Origin: Bacillota bacterium
Lineage (GTDB): Bacteria; Bacillota; Sulfobacillia; Sulfobacillales; Sulfobacillaceae
Reading direction: 5' to 3'
Length of the DNA: 64,000 nucleotides
NCBI GenBank assembly: GCA_023511625.1
Contig: JAIMBD010000001.1
Location: 62,001 to 126,000, forward strand
The notes beneath the pieces are model-generated. The model searched no databases, was not told the DNA's origin, and was given only the letters and a program-made list of their open reading frames with translations. Both the position numbers and the translations under genes were made by a program. Positions 35,130-43,487 of this stretch are shown piece by piece. Position 1 is the stretch's first letter; the number at the start of each line of letters is the position of its first letter.

Positions 35130-35163
35130 AAAGGGCGGTCTTCGCGCCGATTTTCCGAGGCGG

Positions 35164-35811
35164 CTACTCCCGGCGTTGCAGCGTGTGGTACTGGAAGCGG
35201 GCGCGGGCATCGACCAACCGCATCCCGTCGCGCACCGCGTCTAAGATCTGCGACTCGGCCGCCTCGATCTGCTGCGCCACGCGCAACACCTCAGTTTCTC
35301 GCTCACGCGGCACCACCAACACGCCGTCGTCCTCGCCGATGACCAAGTCCCCCGGACGCACCTGCACCTCGGAGACGGTGATGGGCTCGTTGATGTGCGA
35401 AACCTCCACGCGGTCCTTGCCGGTCCGCATGAAATGCCCACAGCTGAAGATGGGGTAGTTCAGCTCGCGGCTTTTGCGCACGTCGCGGCACACGCCCCAC
35501 ACCACAGTGCCCGCTAATCCCCGGCGGTGGGCCGTCAGGGTGAGGATGTCTCCCCACACCGTGCAATCCAACCGACCGGCGTTGTCGAGCACCACCACGC
35601 CACCCTCCGGCACGTCGTCAATAAAGTCGCCGACGGTCCCCTTCTCGATGCCGCAGGGCCGATACTCCACCGTAAACGCCCGGCCCACCATCTTCCAGCC
35701 AAAGACCAGCGGTTTGATGCCAAGACAGGTGCCCGCGATGCCTAGCCGGTCCAAGGCATCGGAAACGGCGGCGATGGGCAACGCCCGAAACGCCTCGACA
35801 ATGCTGTCCAT
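35164..35811 (-). CDS. RraA-like protein (dimethylmenaquinone methyltransferase / HMG aldolase fold), copy 1
   Basis: A 215-residue protein of the RraA/4-hydroxy-4-methyl-2-oxoglutarate aldolase family. Fold landmarks are AVSDALDRLG, VVVLDNAGRLDCTVWG and GTVVWGVCRDVRKS; the last contains the Arg-Asp metal/substrate pair of the aldolases. Members cleave 2-oxo-4-hydroxy acids or bind RNase E; with no RNase E system evident here, an aldolase or decarboxylase role is more likely. It starts 3 bp after its paralogue, in one operon divergent from a LysR gene. Confidence 0.82.
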   Translation of the reverse strand: MDSIVEAFRALPIAAVSDALDRLGIAGTCLGIKPLVFGWKMVGRAFTVEYRPCGIEKGTVGDFIDDVPEGGVVVLDNAGRLDCTVWGDILTLTAHRRGLAGTVVWGVCRDVRKSRELNYPIFSCGHFMRTGKDRVEVSHINEPITVSEVQVRPGDLVIGEDDGVLVVPRERETEVLRVAQQIEAAESQILDAVRDGMRLVDARARFQYHTLQRRE

Positions 35812-35814
35812 CGC

Positions 35815-36465
35815 TTAATCCCTCCGCAGCATGCCCTCATAGCCACCGAGCGCCTGGTCCGGCGGCACGCCTTGCCGGATGGCCTCCGCCATCCGCGCCT
35901 CCCGTTCCGCCACCGCCTCAGCCGCCGCCAACACTTCCTCAGCCTTGGCGGCCGGAATAAATACCACGCCGCTCGCGTCGGCAATCACCCAGTCTCCCGG
36001 CGACACCAATACGCCGCCACACGCGATCTCCACGTTCACCGCCTGTTGCATGACCCGTCCCCGGGCCGTCATGGGCACGCCGCCGCGGGCAAAGACGGGG
36101 AATTTCATGGTGCGGAACTCATCGAGGTCTCGGCACGCCCCGTCGATGATGACTCCGTTGATGCCCCGACTCTGTGCCGACAGCGCCAACAGTCCACCCC
36201 ACGTAGAGACGTCGATCCGCCCCCCGTTGTCGACCACGATGACGTCGCCGGGTTGAGCCTGCATGATGGCCGCCAGGCCAAGATGTTCCCGGGCCGGCTC
36301 CAGCCCGACCGGCTTGACTTTCACCGTCTGGACTCTGCCCACCACTCGGGCCCCTTCCCACAGGGGCCGAATCCCGTACGTGGCGCCTTTCATACCGAGT
36401 CGATCCAACGCGTCGGAGACCGCGCAGGAATCGAGTCGGGCCAACCGTTCTGGAATACTGGCCAT
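35815..36465 (-). CDS. RraA-like protein, copy 2
   Basis: A 216-residue paralogue of the next gene. Landmarks are AVSDALDRLGMKGATYG, VIVVDNGGRIDVSTWGG and GVIIDGACRDLDEF. The ATG at 36463-36465 has AAGGAGAG upstream. It is first in a two-gene operon facing a divergent LysR regulator, the usual layout for LysR control. Two adjacent, diverged copies suggest a heteromeric enzyme or two related hydroxy-acid substrates; this is inference. Confidence 0.82.
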   Translation of the reverse strand: MASIPERLARLDSCAVSDALDRLGMKGATYGIRPLWEGARVVGRVQTVKVKPVGLEPAREHLGLAAIMQAQPGDVIVVDNGGRIDVSTWGGLLALSAQSRGINGVIIDGACRDLDEFRTMKFPVFARGGVPMTARGRVMQQAVNVEIACGGVLVSPGDWVIADASGVVFIPAAKAEEVLAAAEAVAEREARMAEAIRQGVPPDQALGGYEGMLRRD

Positions 36466-36610
36466 GGCCTCTCTCCTTCTCTTCCATCCCCAGCCTTGAC
36501 CTATTTTGGACTTCAAACTTAACCTTATACCATCAACGTCGAGGCCTTTATGGCTCCTTTAGATAATAAATTGCGCTTATTTCGGAACCTCTGCTGGAGC
36601 CAGCGAAAGG

Positions 36611-37558
36611 GTGACCAGCCTGTACACCTTAGGCATCGAGGCATTCTTGGAAGTCGCTCGTTCCGGCAACTTCATCCGCGCGGCCCAACACCTGCACCTC
36701 TCCCAGTCTACCGTCAGCCACCGGCTTGAGGAACTGGAAAAGGAGGTCGGGGTCCAGCTCATCGACCGTCGCCGCGGCCTGCGCACGGTGCAATTGACGC
36801 CGGCAGGGGAGCGGTTTTTGGCCATCGCCGAGCGATGGGATGCGCTGCGCCGCGAGATTCGCCAATTTCGGCACGGAGGATCGCTCTCTTTGGCGATTGG
36901 AGCCGTGGACAGCGTCAACGCCTTTATCCTGCCCCCGGTGTACCGGCTCCTGCGCCAACGCGCCCCGCAACTGCAACTGGAGCTGCGTACCCAACAATCG
37001 GCGGAACTGTACGAGTTGGTGGAGCGGCGGGAGCTGGACGTAGCGTTTGTCCTGCATGAGCGCTTCATGCCTAACGTGGTGTTAAAAGCGCTGTTCCGCG
37101 AGCCGATGGTCCTCCTCAAACCGCGTGGCGCCGATCCGCCCCGTCAACCCATTCCCCCGCATGACCTCGATCCCCAATACGAGCTGTACATCAACTGGAG
37201 CCCCTTGTTTCAGTCCTGGCACGACCAGTGGTGGGGGCCAAGAGGCGGTCCCTTGGTGGTCCTGGATACCGCCCAGCTCATCATGGCCCTCATGACCCAT
37301 CCAGAACAGTGGGCGGTGGTGCCCCAATCGATGGCCCGGGCCTTTGCGGCTACCGGCCAGTTCGCGTGCTACGCGTTGGCGGACCCCCCTCCGGAGCGCG
37401 TCTGCTATTGGATCGAGCACAAGACCCCGCGAGCCGGTTCGGAAGCGGCATTGGCCTTGTTGTGGGAATGCGCGCGCCAGCTAGCGGAACCCGATCCCCA
37501 TTGGTTGGCCGCCTTGCCTGTAGGTTCCCCCACCGACATGGTCCCCCGGTCGCCGTGA
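36611..37558 (+). CDS. LysR family transcriptional regulator
   Basis: A 315-residue regulator. The winged helix is at residues 1-60 (IEAFLEVARSGNFIRAAQHL, then LSQSTVSHRLEELEKEVG), followed by a periplasmic-binding-like effector domain. The GTG start at 36611 has GGAG eleven bases upstream. It is divergent from the two RraA-like genes across 145 bases, which should contain its operator; that gap is AT-richer than its surroundings and holds no other gene. It probably controls the RraA-like pair. Confidence 0.9.
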   Translation: MTSLYTLGIEAFLEVARSGNFIRAAQHLHLSQSTVSHRLEELEKEVGVQLIDRRRGLRTVQLTPAGERFLAIAERWDALRREIRQFRHGGSLSLAIGAVDSVNAFILPPVYRLLRQRAPQLQLELRTQQSAELYELVERRELDVAFVLHERFMPNVVLKALFREPMVLLKPRGADPPRQPIPPHDLDPQYELYINWSPLFQSWHDQWWGPRGGPLVVLDTAQLIMALMTHPEQWAVVPQSMARAFAATGQFACYALADPPPERVCYWIEHKTPRAGSEAALALLWECARQLAEPDPHWLAALPVGSPTDMVPRSP

Positions 37559-37559
37559 C

Positions 37560-37943
37560 CTACTCGAGCACGGCCACCAGTTCAGCCTGAAACAGCACCT
37601 GCCCTCTGAGAGGTAGCGTCAGCGCATGGCGAGCGGGACGACTCTCCGGGTCGGGGAACATCGTCACCCATTCGCGGTTCAACACCTCGCGGTACCGTTC
37701 TTCGCGGAGGTAGAGGGTCACGCGGATGATATCGTCCGGTGTGCCCCCGGCCAGCTCCATGAAGTGGCGAATGTTCCGAAAGAGATTGCGGGCCTGCACC
37801 TCCGGGTCGTCGGGAAGTTGGCCGGTATCGGGGTCCTGTCCGGAAATTCCCGAAGAGAACACGAGGTTCCCGATGCGCGAACCCATGGGAATCGGTGCCG
37901 CATGGGCGATGTTCGGCAATTCGATCGACTTTCTGCGGGCCAT
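37560..37943 (-). CDS. RidA family (YjgF/YER057c/UK114) protein
   Basis: A 127-residue small enamine/imine deaminase-type protein. The family core is visible in LVFSSGISGQDPDTGQL, VQARNLFRNIRHFMELAGG and a C-terminal LFQAELVAVLE; the arginine usually needed for deaminase activity is probably in ESRPARHALTLPL. The ATG at 37941-37943 follows GGAGGAACGG. It is convergent with the LysR gene, one base apart, and could remove reactive enamines from PLP enzymes. Confidence 0.87.
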   Translation of the reverse strand: MARRKSIELPNIAHAAPIPMGSRIGNLVFSSGISGQDPDTGQLPDDPEVQARNLFRNIRHFMELAGGTPDDIIRVTLYLREERYREVLNREWVTMFPDPESRPARHALTLPLRGQVLFQAELVAVLE

Positions 37944-38179
37944 GGCTTCTCCGTTCCTCCCCTCACCCAAGCCCGAGCATGCTCGAGCGTACTGACTACA
38001 CGTCCGCCATCTCGGCGAGCGGCGTGCCCCCCTGGTTGACGCGGGGCCGAGGCCGCGTCCGCCGCCTTGCCAGATGGACCATGTCGAGCATATCCGAGAG
38101 CGTTCGGAGCTGTCGAGTCCTCCTGTCCGCCAGGAGTTCCCCTATGGACCGCTAGAAAAATCGGCGCCGCGCCGAGGCT

Positions 38180-38209
38180 TTGACTTCTCCCCACATCACC
38201 CGGTACAAT
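38180..38209 (+). promoter_or_regulatory. Promoter of the tRNA cluster
   Basis: TTGACT (38180-38185), an 18-base spacer and TACAAT (38204-38209), 16 bases before the first tRNA. The gap 37944-38179 holds no convincing gene. Confidence 0.7.
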
Positions 38210-38225
38210 GAACAGGGAGAATGGT

Positions 38226-38310
38226 GGAGGGGTAGCGTAATTGGTAACGCAGTGGTCTTGAAAACCACCGCCCTTTGGGCTTGCAGGTTCGAGTCCTGTC
38301 CCCTCCGCCA
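38226..38310 (+). tRNA. tRNA-Ser (anticodon UGA), unusual class I-like D arm
   Basis: 85 nt with CCA encoded. The acceptor GGAGGGG pairs with CCCCTCC, and the discriminator is G. The anticodon stem-loop is GTGGT-CTTGAAA-ACCAC, giving anticodon UGA for UCA codons. A long variable arm (GCCC-TTT-GGGC) marks a class II tRNA, as expected for Ser. The D arm GCGT-AATTGGTA-ACGC and the T arm GCAGG-TTCGAGT-CCTGT look like those of tRNA-Trp rather than tRNA-Ser. Not tRNA-Sec, whose anticodon is UCA. Confidence 0.85.
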
Positions 38311-38338
38311 GGCGGCAAAAGGGCGGCAGCCGTCACTC

Positions 38339-38367
38339 TTGCAGTGGCCGCCGAAGCATGATATCAT
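38339..38367 (+). promoter_or_regulatory. Internal promoter of the tRNA cluster
   Basis: TTGCAG (38339-38344), 17 bases and TATCAT (38362-38367), 12 bases before tRNA-Ser(GCU). Confidence 0.6.
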
Positions 38368-38379
38368 TCACCGGTGCGC

Positions 38380-38473
38380 GGAGGGATACTCAAGCTGGTG
38401 AAGAGGACGGTTTGCTAAACCGTTAGTAGGTGCAAAACACCTAGCGTGGGTTCGAATCCCACTCCCTCCGCCA
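38380..38473 (+). tRNA. tRNA-Ser (anticodon GCU)
   Basis: 94 nt with CCA encoded. Acceptor GGAGGGA pairs with TCCCTCC. Anticodon stem-loop ACGGT-TTGCTAA-ACCGT gives GCU. The long variable arm contains TAGGTGC-AAAA-CACCTA. The D arm is of standard Ser type. Confidence 0.93.
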
Positions 38474-38481
38474 GGAGCAAG

Positions 38482-38557
38482 GCGCCCGTAGCTCAGGGGA
38501 TAGAGCGCTTGACTACGAATCAAGAGGCCGTAGGTTCGATTCCTACCGGGCGCACCA
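38482..38557 (+). tRNA. tRNA-Arg (anticodon ACG)
   Basis: 76 nt with CCA encoded. Acceptor GCGCCCG pairs with CGGGCGC. Anticodon stem-loop CTTGA-CTACGAA-TCAAG gives ACG, so A34 is probably edited to inosine. An integrase remnant lies just downstream, so its 3' end is a likely attachment site. Confidence 0.95.
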
Positions 38558-38563
38558 CTGAAA

Positions 38564-38598
38564 CCCCGTAGAACACAAGGTGTGCGGGGCTTTTTGTT
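38564..38598 (+). terminator. Rho-independent terminator of the tRNA cluster
   Basis: CCCCG...CGGGG with an inner CACA-AGG-TGTG helix, then CTTTTTGTTT. Confidence 0.85.
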
Positions 38599-38599
38599 T

Positions 38600-38800
38600 G
38601 CCCATTCGACCGGCGCCGCGGCCCACGGGCCGCACCGGTGGTCACGGGTCGGTTGCGGGGGACTCCTCGAGTGGCCGCCACAGCGCCGCCGCGGCGTCCG
38701 CCTGCTACCCCTTGGCAGCACGTGCGCGTACAGCTGCAGCGTGATCCGGACGTCCGCGTGCCCCAGCTGCGGCGACCAGCGTCGCTGTAGGAGCCATCCG
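38600..38800 (-). pseudogene. Tyrosine recombinase (phage-type integrase), C-terminal remnant
   Basis: The minus-strand frame contains LGHADVRITLQLYAHVLPRG, the conserved end of tyrosine recombinases including the catalytic tyrosine and the LGH histidine block. The rest of the protein is missing; the sequence upstream (higher coordinates) turns into other DNA near 38810. It lies directly beside tRNA-Arg, the usual position of an integrase at its attachment site. Limits are approximate. Confidence 0.7.
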
Positions 38801-39061
38801 CAGCCGCTCATAGGTTCCTGGTAAATTCTTGTTCACCTGCGACCATTGCGCACTCCATGGGCCTGCCGCGGCGAGAAACGTCGCCGCTTGAAAGTTGTGA
38901 CTGTGCAGGGAAGAAAACAGGGTGTTGAGCTTCGTAACCAAGTGGTTCAGCACGGACGCCTCGGCTGACGCCGAAGGAAGGAGCAGCGCTTGGCCGTTTG
39001 GGACGATAGAGTCCCAGGGTGTGGTGGAAAAACGTCGCGTTTCCTGCGGTGTTGCTCTCAC

Positions 39062-39760
39062 CTTAGCGAGCCCCGTCCGCGGCGGTCAAGGCCGTCTGGT
39101 TTGCAGGGCTGCAGCTTCTCCATCGACGTCTGGCTGAAGTAGCGACGGGGCGCAGTGGCCCACTCGTCTTGCTGCTCAAGGAGGACGGCGCCGGCCAAAC
39201 GGAGTACCGCCGCGGCATTCGGGAAGATGCCCACGACGCCGCACCGCCGGGCCCGCTCCAGGTTGAGCCGCTCGGAATGTCGAGTGGAGTAGCCGCCAGT
39301 GCTCCGTCGGGAAGGTCCTTAGAGGCCAAGATTTCCTCGGCCGCGTCCTCGAGCAACGTGGCCGCTGCGGGGAACCGGGCGCGCAGCTGCTCACCCACAG
39401 CCTGGAGTTGCTGGCGCACGTCTGCGTCGCTTGGGAGAAGATGGTCCGGACCAGGGCGGCCACGTGCTCAGGAGATTCCGCAGGCAATACACGCGGCTCG
39501 CTGCCAGACGACGCCCTGGAACCCCGTCTGGCTGGCATGCTGGAGGGCCTGGTGGGCATCGCTGATGACCAAGAGGATCCCGTTTAAGCCCCGCCGCCCG
39601 GAGACGCCGCAGAAAGTCCATCCAGAAGGTCCAACCGCAGTCGAAGCCAAGGACTGTCCGCTCACCCGTCTCGCGAATGCCGATCGCCACCACAAGCGCC
39701 ATGCTGAAGCCTCGGTTCCCGTCCCGGACGTTTCCGGACCGGGCATCCGGTTATTGTCCA
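39062..39760 (-). pseudogene. IS256/Mutator-type transposase remnant, frameshifted
   Basis: Pieces in different minus-strand frames give a collinear transposase: GNVRDGNRGFSMALVVAIGI, TGERTVLGFDCGWT, LLVISDAHQALQHASQTGFQ, QLQAVGEQLRARFPAAATLL, then [19 protein letters not shown] at the C-terminus. Several frame changes break it and the N-terminal third is missing. The sequence at about 38810-38840 may be one end of the element, but I could not find a matching inverted repeat. Confidence 0.7.
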
Positions 39761-40634
39761 GTGCAGTATACGGATTCGGAGACGAGTTTCATGACATAGT
39801 CAACGCAAACGCTTTCTCTATGTCGTGGTGACGACGTCCAGCGCGCATCAGGCCAAGGAGGCGGCGGAGTCCGTTCGACATTGGGTGCGCCGCAATGTCC
39901 ACGGTCGGGAAAAGCGGGCGATCAACCGTCGCCTGAAGGAGTAAGAGCTGCATGCCAAGCATCGCGAGGTACATCCAAAACTGCACGCAGGGCCACGGTG
40001 ATGAGCAAGTCCTGACCGCGAAAGCAATGTTCGTCGGGGCCGAGCACGAGGTCGCCGGGGTGATCCCGCCCCGTGGTGGCCTTCGGTCTGCAGACGCAGC
40101 CCCGAAGGCCGGGGATAGACCACCTAACGACACTCGACACATCGCCAGCGGCGCAGTACCCAAGTCTGCGCCGCGGACTGCAGGCCAACCGCCCGGCGAC
40201 GTGCGAAGGTCCCCTAGCGGTGCGGCGCATCCACCCCGAGGAGCCAGCCTGCCGCGGTTCCTCCAAGCCGATCACCTCCCATCCCAGCAGAGCTAGCAGA
40301 GTGGTGATACCCTGATCCCTGAAAACATTCGAGGTAAAGGTTTGATAGTCACCACAGCACTTCATCGACGGTGCTTCCTGCACATTTCTGCTGCCAGCCG
40401 CGCCGTTGAAGCGGAGTGGACTCCGGCCCGGTCCTCCACCCACACCGGGTTCATCCGTCAGCCACGGAATCACGGGAGCCCAGAGGGTTTCATGAGAGAG
40501 CGCCGGCCTTCTCATGGTGTTAGAAACCGCTTATGTGGCTAAACAACGCCGGGCCTCCCGCTGACAGGGGGTTGGCGGCACCATGGTGGAAGTGCTTGAA
40601 ACCGTGGGTTGCCGGTGGCATGTGCCTTCTTGGC
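39761..40634. other. Decayed accessory DNA, no intact gene
   Basis: Open frames here are short and shift between frames. One plus-strand frame at about 39820-39944 ends in EAAESVRHWVRRNVHGREK, and a minus-strand frame at about 40200-40400 contains DQGITTLLALLGWEVIGLEE. Both look like once-coding mobile-element remnants, but I cannot assign a family. No RNA gene seen. Confidence 0.45.
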
Positions 40635-43025
40635 CTAAGATGCGCTGAGACGTTGTTCCAGCCACCCGACCAGTCCCGTCTTGGCCACATCGAGGAGATA
40701 ATGGCGGCAACCCGTATCCTGCTGGCCGTACGATTCTCCGCTGGGGGGTATCTCGGAGAAGCCTAGGGCTTCAAGGCAACGTTGCCAATGGGGATGGGCC
40801 GACGAAGCCAGATAACGGCCTTCCAGCGCCAAAAGGGTTGTGAAGTCGCGCAACAACGGAGCCGTTGCCGGGCGACCAAGCTCCGGATCGACGGCAGTGT
40901 AGGCGGAGACGATGCACGAAGGGGGCACGATCACGTCCTTGTCGCGCGGAGCCAATTGGGTCGAATACCAGTTCACCACAGTGCCAACCTCTGGATTGGC
41001 TTCGAGGAGGTCTCGGGTCTCTTGACACAACGGCAGTGAGGCAGTGAACCCAACCAGCGCTTGCTGGCTCCAGAGGGTCCGCCATCGGACTTTTTCCTGA
41101 CCCAAGACCAACAGCAATGCCTTTAAGCGGTCTTTTTGCGGGGGGTAGCCGTCACAGAGAGTTATCCACTGACTCCAAAGCTCCATACACGCCGCCACGT
41201 CTCCCGCTCTACCCGGGCGAAGCACCCAGTCTTGCTGTATATCGCCAGGGAACAAGAGTTCGCGTAGGAACCCGTTTTCCAACAAGAAGAGCGCGGCGGT
41301 CAGTAGCCGCTCCCGGCCCGCGCGCTGGGCCTGCAGGAGTTGACGGTAGTACTCCCAAGCCACGGCTTTCAGCTTTCGGTACAACGCGGGGGAGCGCCAA
41401 CGTAAATCCGCCGCTAAAAAACGGCGGGCCTCGCCGTGCCATCTCAGCCCGCCCTCCCCTGGGATGAGAGCTGAGAAGAACTTCAGCTGTCCGAACAGCT
41501 CTTGGCGGACGGCCTTCGGAACTTCCAGGACCTGGGCAAACCGGTCCATCAGCTCTTCATTGACTTCCTCTACCACCGCACTTCCCTGTAGGACTTGACG
41601 GTGCCAGGAATTCTCGACTTCTCGCAACATGTGCTGCGCAAGTTTTGACATGGTTCCAGACCACACTTCCGGTCCGGTCAAAACCGGCACCGAGGGCTGG
41701 GTCAGGAAGTCGGCCGCCAGACTCAATCCCAGGGGGTGGCCGCCGAAGTTGTCCAGTAGCGCCCTGATGGTGGCGGCGTCGGTGATTCCCCGCATCTGCA
41801 AATACCGGTGGACTTCCCGTGCACTCCAGTCGGCGACGCGAAGTTCGCGCACGCTGGACCGCCAGGAATTGTCCAGAGGCCAGTAATCGGTCAGCCGTCC
41901 GCGGCTGGCGATGACCACCCGCGCCTTGGGGTAAAGGCGGGGCAGCCATTGCTCCGCAAAAAAAGCGGCGAGAGGACCAAGGGCACGCGCCGAATCCATG
42001 AACAAGAGGACGGGAGACGCTAGGTGGGCCAGCCATTGCCAAGGGTCCGATGCCTTCTCGCACGGCAGAGCGGCGATCAGGCCTTGGGGGGAGGCCACGT
42101 CGCGGCCATCCAAGAAGAGGGTAAAATACCCGGCCTCTTGGCTCGCCTCTAGATAGCAGCGCATGAGCATGCTCTTGCCACTACCCCCAGGACCCCACAG
42201 GTTAAAGATACCACCATCGGCGGTCAGCCAATCGCGAAAAACCTGAAGCAGATGCGGGCGCGAGAGGTAGTAAGGCACGGCTGCTGTGCGAGAAACCAGG
42301 GGATTGGCGGTGGCGCGTTGGGCCAGTTTCCGGGCTTGAACATAGCTTTCGACCGTCTCCGGACTTAATTCCAGTCCTGTTTCCCGCCCAAGCAACGAGC
42401 GGGCCCGGCGAAAGGACGCCTGCAATGCCGGGATATCGCGCAGGTACCCCAATGTGAGAAATAGCCGACGCCAATGAGACTCCCGGAGGGGATCGGCGGC
42501 TACAGCCCGCTGGGCGATGTGCCGCGCCTCTTCCCAGTCCCCACGGGCCATGACCTCGTCCAACACAGCTTCCACAGTCCGGGCATGAAGGTTGCGCAAG
42601 CGCTCCCGCTCGACTTCGAGCCCGTTTAACTCTTCCCGGGCCAACAGGTCGCCCCGATAGAGGTCCAGCGCCCGCCGCTGGGCGTCCAAAGAGCCCGCAG
42701 ACGCACAGGCCAAAAATTCTTGGACGTCAACCCGCCATTGATGTGGATCGCGCAAGCCAATGCGTGGGCCATCGAGGTCAAAGACTTGCTCGCAATCGGG
42801 CACTGCCGTCTTTAATTGATAGATTATCTTGCGCAGGTTGGTGCGCGCTTGATCCTCGTATGAGGCCGGCCACAGCATCTCAGCCAACCGAAACCGTTCC
42901 AGTTTGTGGTCGGGGACCAAGGCCATAGCCGCAAGAAGCAGGCGCACTCCGCGCGATGCGCCCCAACCGATGGGTTGCCCCCTCCACAGCCAATAAAAGT
43001 TTCCCAGCAGGTGAATATCCAACAT
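40635..43025 (-). CDS. SARP-like transcriptional regulator with BTAD and NTPase domains
   Basis: A 796-residue regulator. The N-terminal winged helix (about 1-95; LRKIIYQLKTAVPD) is followed by the bacterial transcriptional activation domain with TPR-like helices (about 95-240). A STAND/NB-ARC-type NTPase has its Walker A, GPGGSGKS, near residue 278 and a Walker B-like SPVLLFMDSA. The last 350 residues are helical and unassigned. There is no C-terminal DNA-binding domain. It is divergent from the giant cell-wall-binding protein gene at 43488 and probably regulates it. Confidence 0.82.
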   Translation of the reverse strand: MLDIHLLGNFYWLWRGQPIGWGASRGVRLLLAAMALVPDHKLERFRLAEMLWPASYEDQARTNLRKIIYQLKTAVPDCEQVFDLDGPRIGLRDPHQWRVDVQEFLACASAGSLDAQRRALDLYRGDLLAREELNGLEVERERLRNLHARTVEAVLDEVMARGDWEEARHIAQRAVAADPLRESHWRRLFLTLGYLRDIPALQASFRRARSLLGRETGLELSPETVESYVQARKLAQRATANPLVSRTAAVPYYLSRPHLLQVFRDWLTADGGIFNLWGPGGSGKSMLMRCYLEASQEAGYFTLFLDGRDVASPQGLIAALPCEKASDPWQWLAHLASPVLLFMDSARALGPLAAFFAEQWLPRLYPKARVVIASRGRLTDYWPLDNSWRSSVRELRVADWSAREVHRYLQMRGITDAATIRALLDNFGGHPLGLSLAADFLTQPSVPVLTGPEVWSGTMSKLAQHMLREVENSWHRQVLQGSAVVEEVNEELMDRFAQVLEVPKAVRQELFGQLKFFSALIPGEGGLRWHGEARRFLAADLRWRSPALYRKLKAVAWEYYRQLLQAQRAGRERLLTAALFLLENGFLRELLFPGDIQQDWVLRPGRAGDVAACMELWSQWITLCDGYPPQKDRLKALLLVLGQEKVRWRTLWSQQALVGFTASLPLCQETRDLLEANPEVGTVVNWYSTQLAPRDKDVIVPPSCIVSAYTAVDPELGRPATAPLLRDFTTLLALEGRYLASSAHPHWQRCLEALGFSEIPPSGESYGQQDTGCRHYLLDVAKTGLVGWLEQRLSAS

Positions 43026-43487
43026 GGTTTATTGCTCCTATTGACGCTGACGGTCGACCTTACGACCTGACGGACGGGGGCCGTTCCGATACGGGGCAAT
43101 TCCATTATAAGTCAATTGTTACTTTGGGAACGGTTGCGACAGGAATCGTTCGATACGGAGCCAGTACCCTCCTTCATGACTTAGGAACGCTGCCAGAAAC
43201 GTCTTGGGAAACGGCGCAAGGTCTACGATTCCTTTCAGACTCGGATATCGTCGGCCTCTTCCGTGCTGGATCGGGGCAGCGAGAGAACCTGTGCCGAAAG
43301 AGGTTTCATCAGTACCGTCGCCTGCCCGAACCACGTTCTTCGGAAGGAGGACCGAGGACACGGGGTCGATTCGACCGTTGCTTGATTCACCGAGTGCGCT
43401 GGGGATTTTAGCGACTACATCATGGGTCCCCTAAAGGTGCGTGTCTCAAAAGCCTACGGCCCCAAAGCCGTAGGGAGGGAGGGTGAC
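43026..43487. other. Intergenic region between the SARP-like regulator and the surface protein
   Basis: About 460 bases between divergent starts. The only feature I can support is a hairpin directly before the surface-protein RBS: CCTACGGC-CCCAAA-GCCGTAGG (about 43454-43475), an 8-bp stem that could control ribosome access. The rest should hold both promoters, but none is clear. Confidence 0.5.

Noticed and set aside
37971-38160. Short minus-strand ORF (…DMLDMVHLARRRTR…) upstream of ridA
   Set aside because: The amino-acid pattern looks coding, but there is no start codon with a ribosome site, and a stop lies just upstream.
38226-38310. tRNA-Sec (selC)
   Set aside because: The anticodon is UGA, not UCA, and the acceptor-T domain is 7+5 bp rather than the longer Sec type.
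43440-43487. Cyclic-di-GMP (GEMM) riboswitch before the cell-wall-binding protein
   Set aside because: There is an AAAGCC-like string and a GC hairpin, but the conserved two-stem GEMM core is absent and the region is too short.
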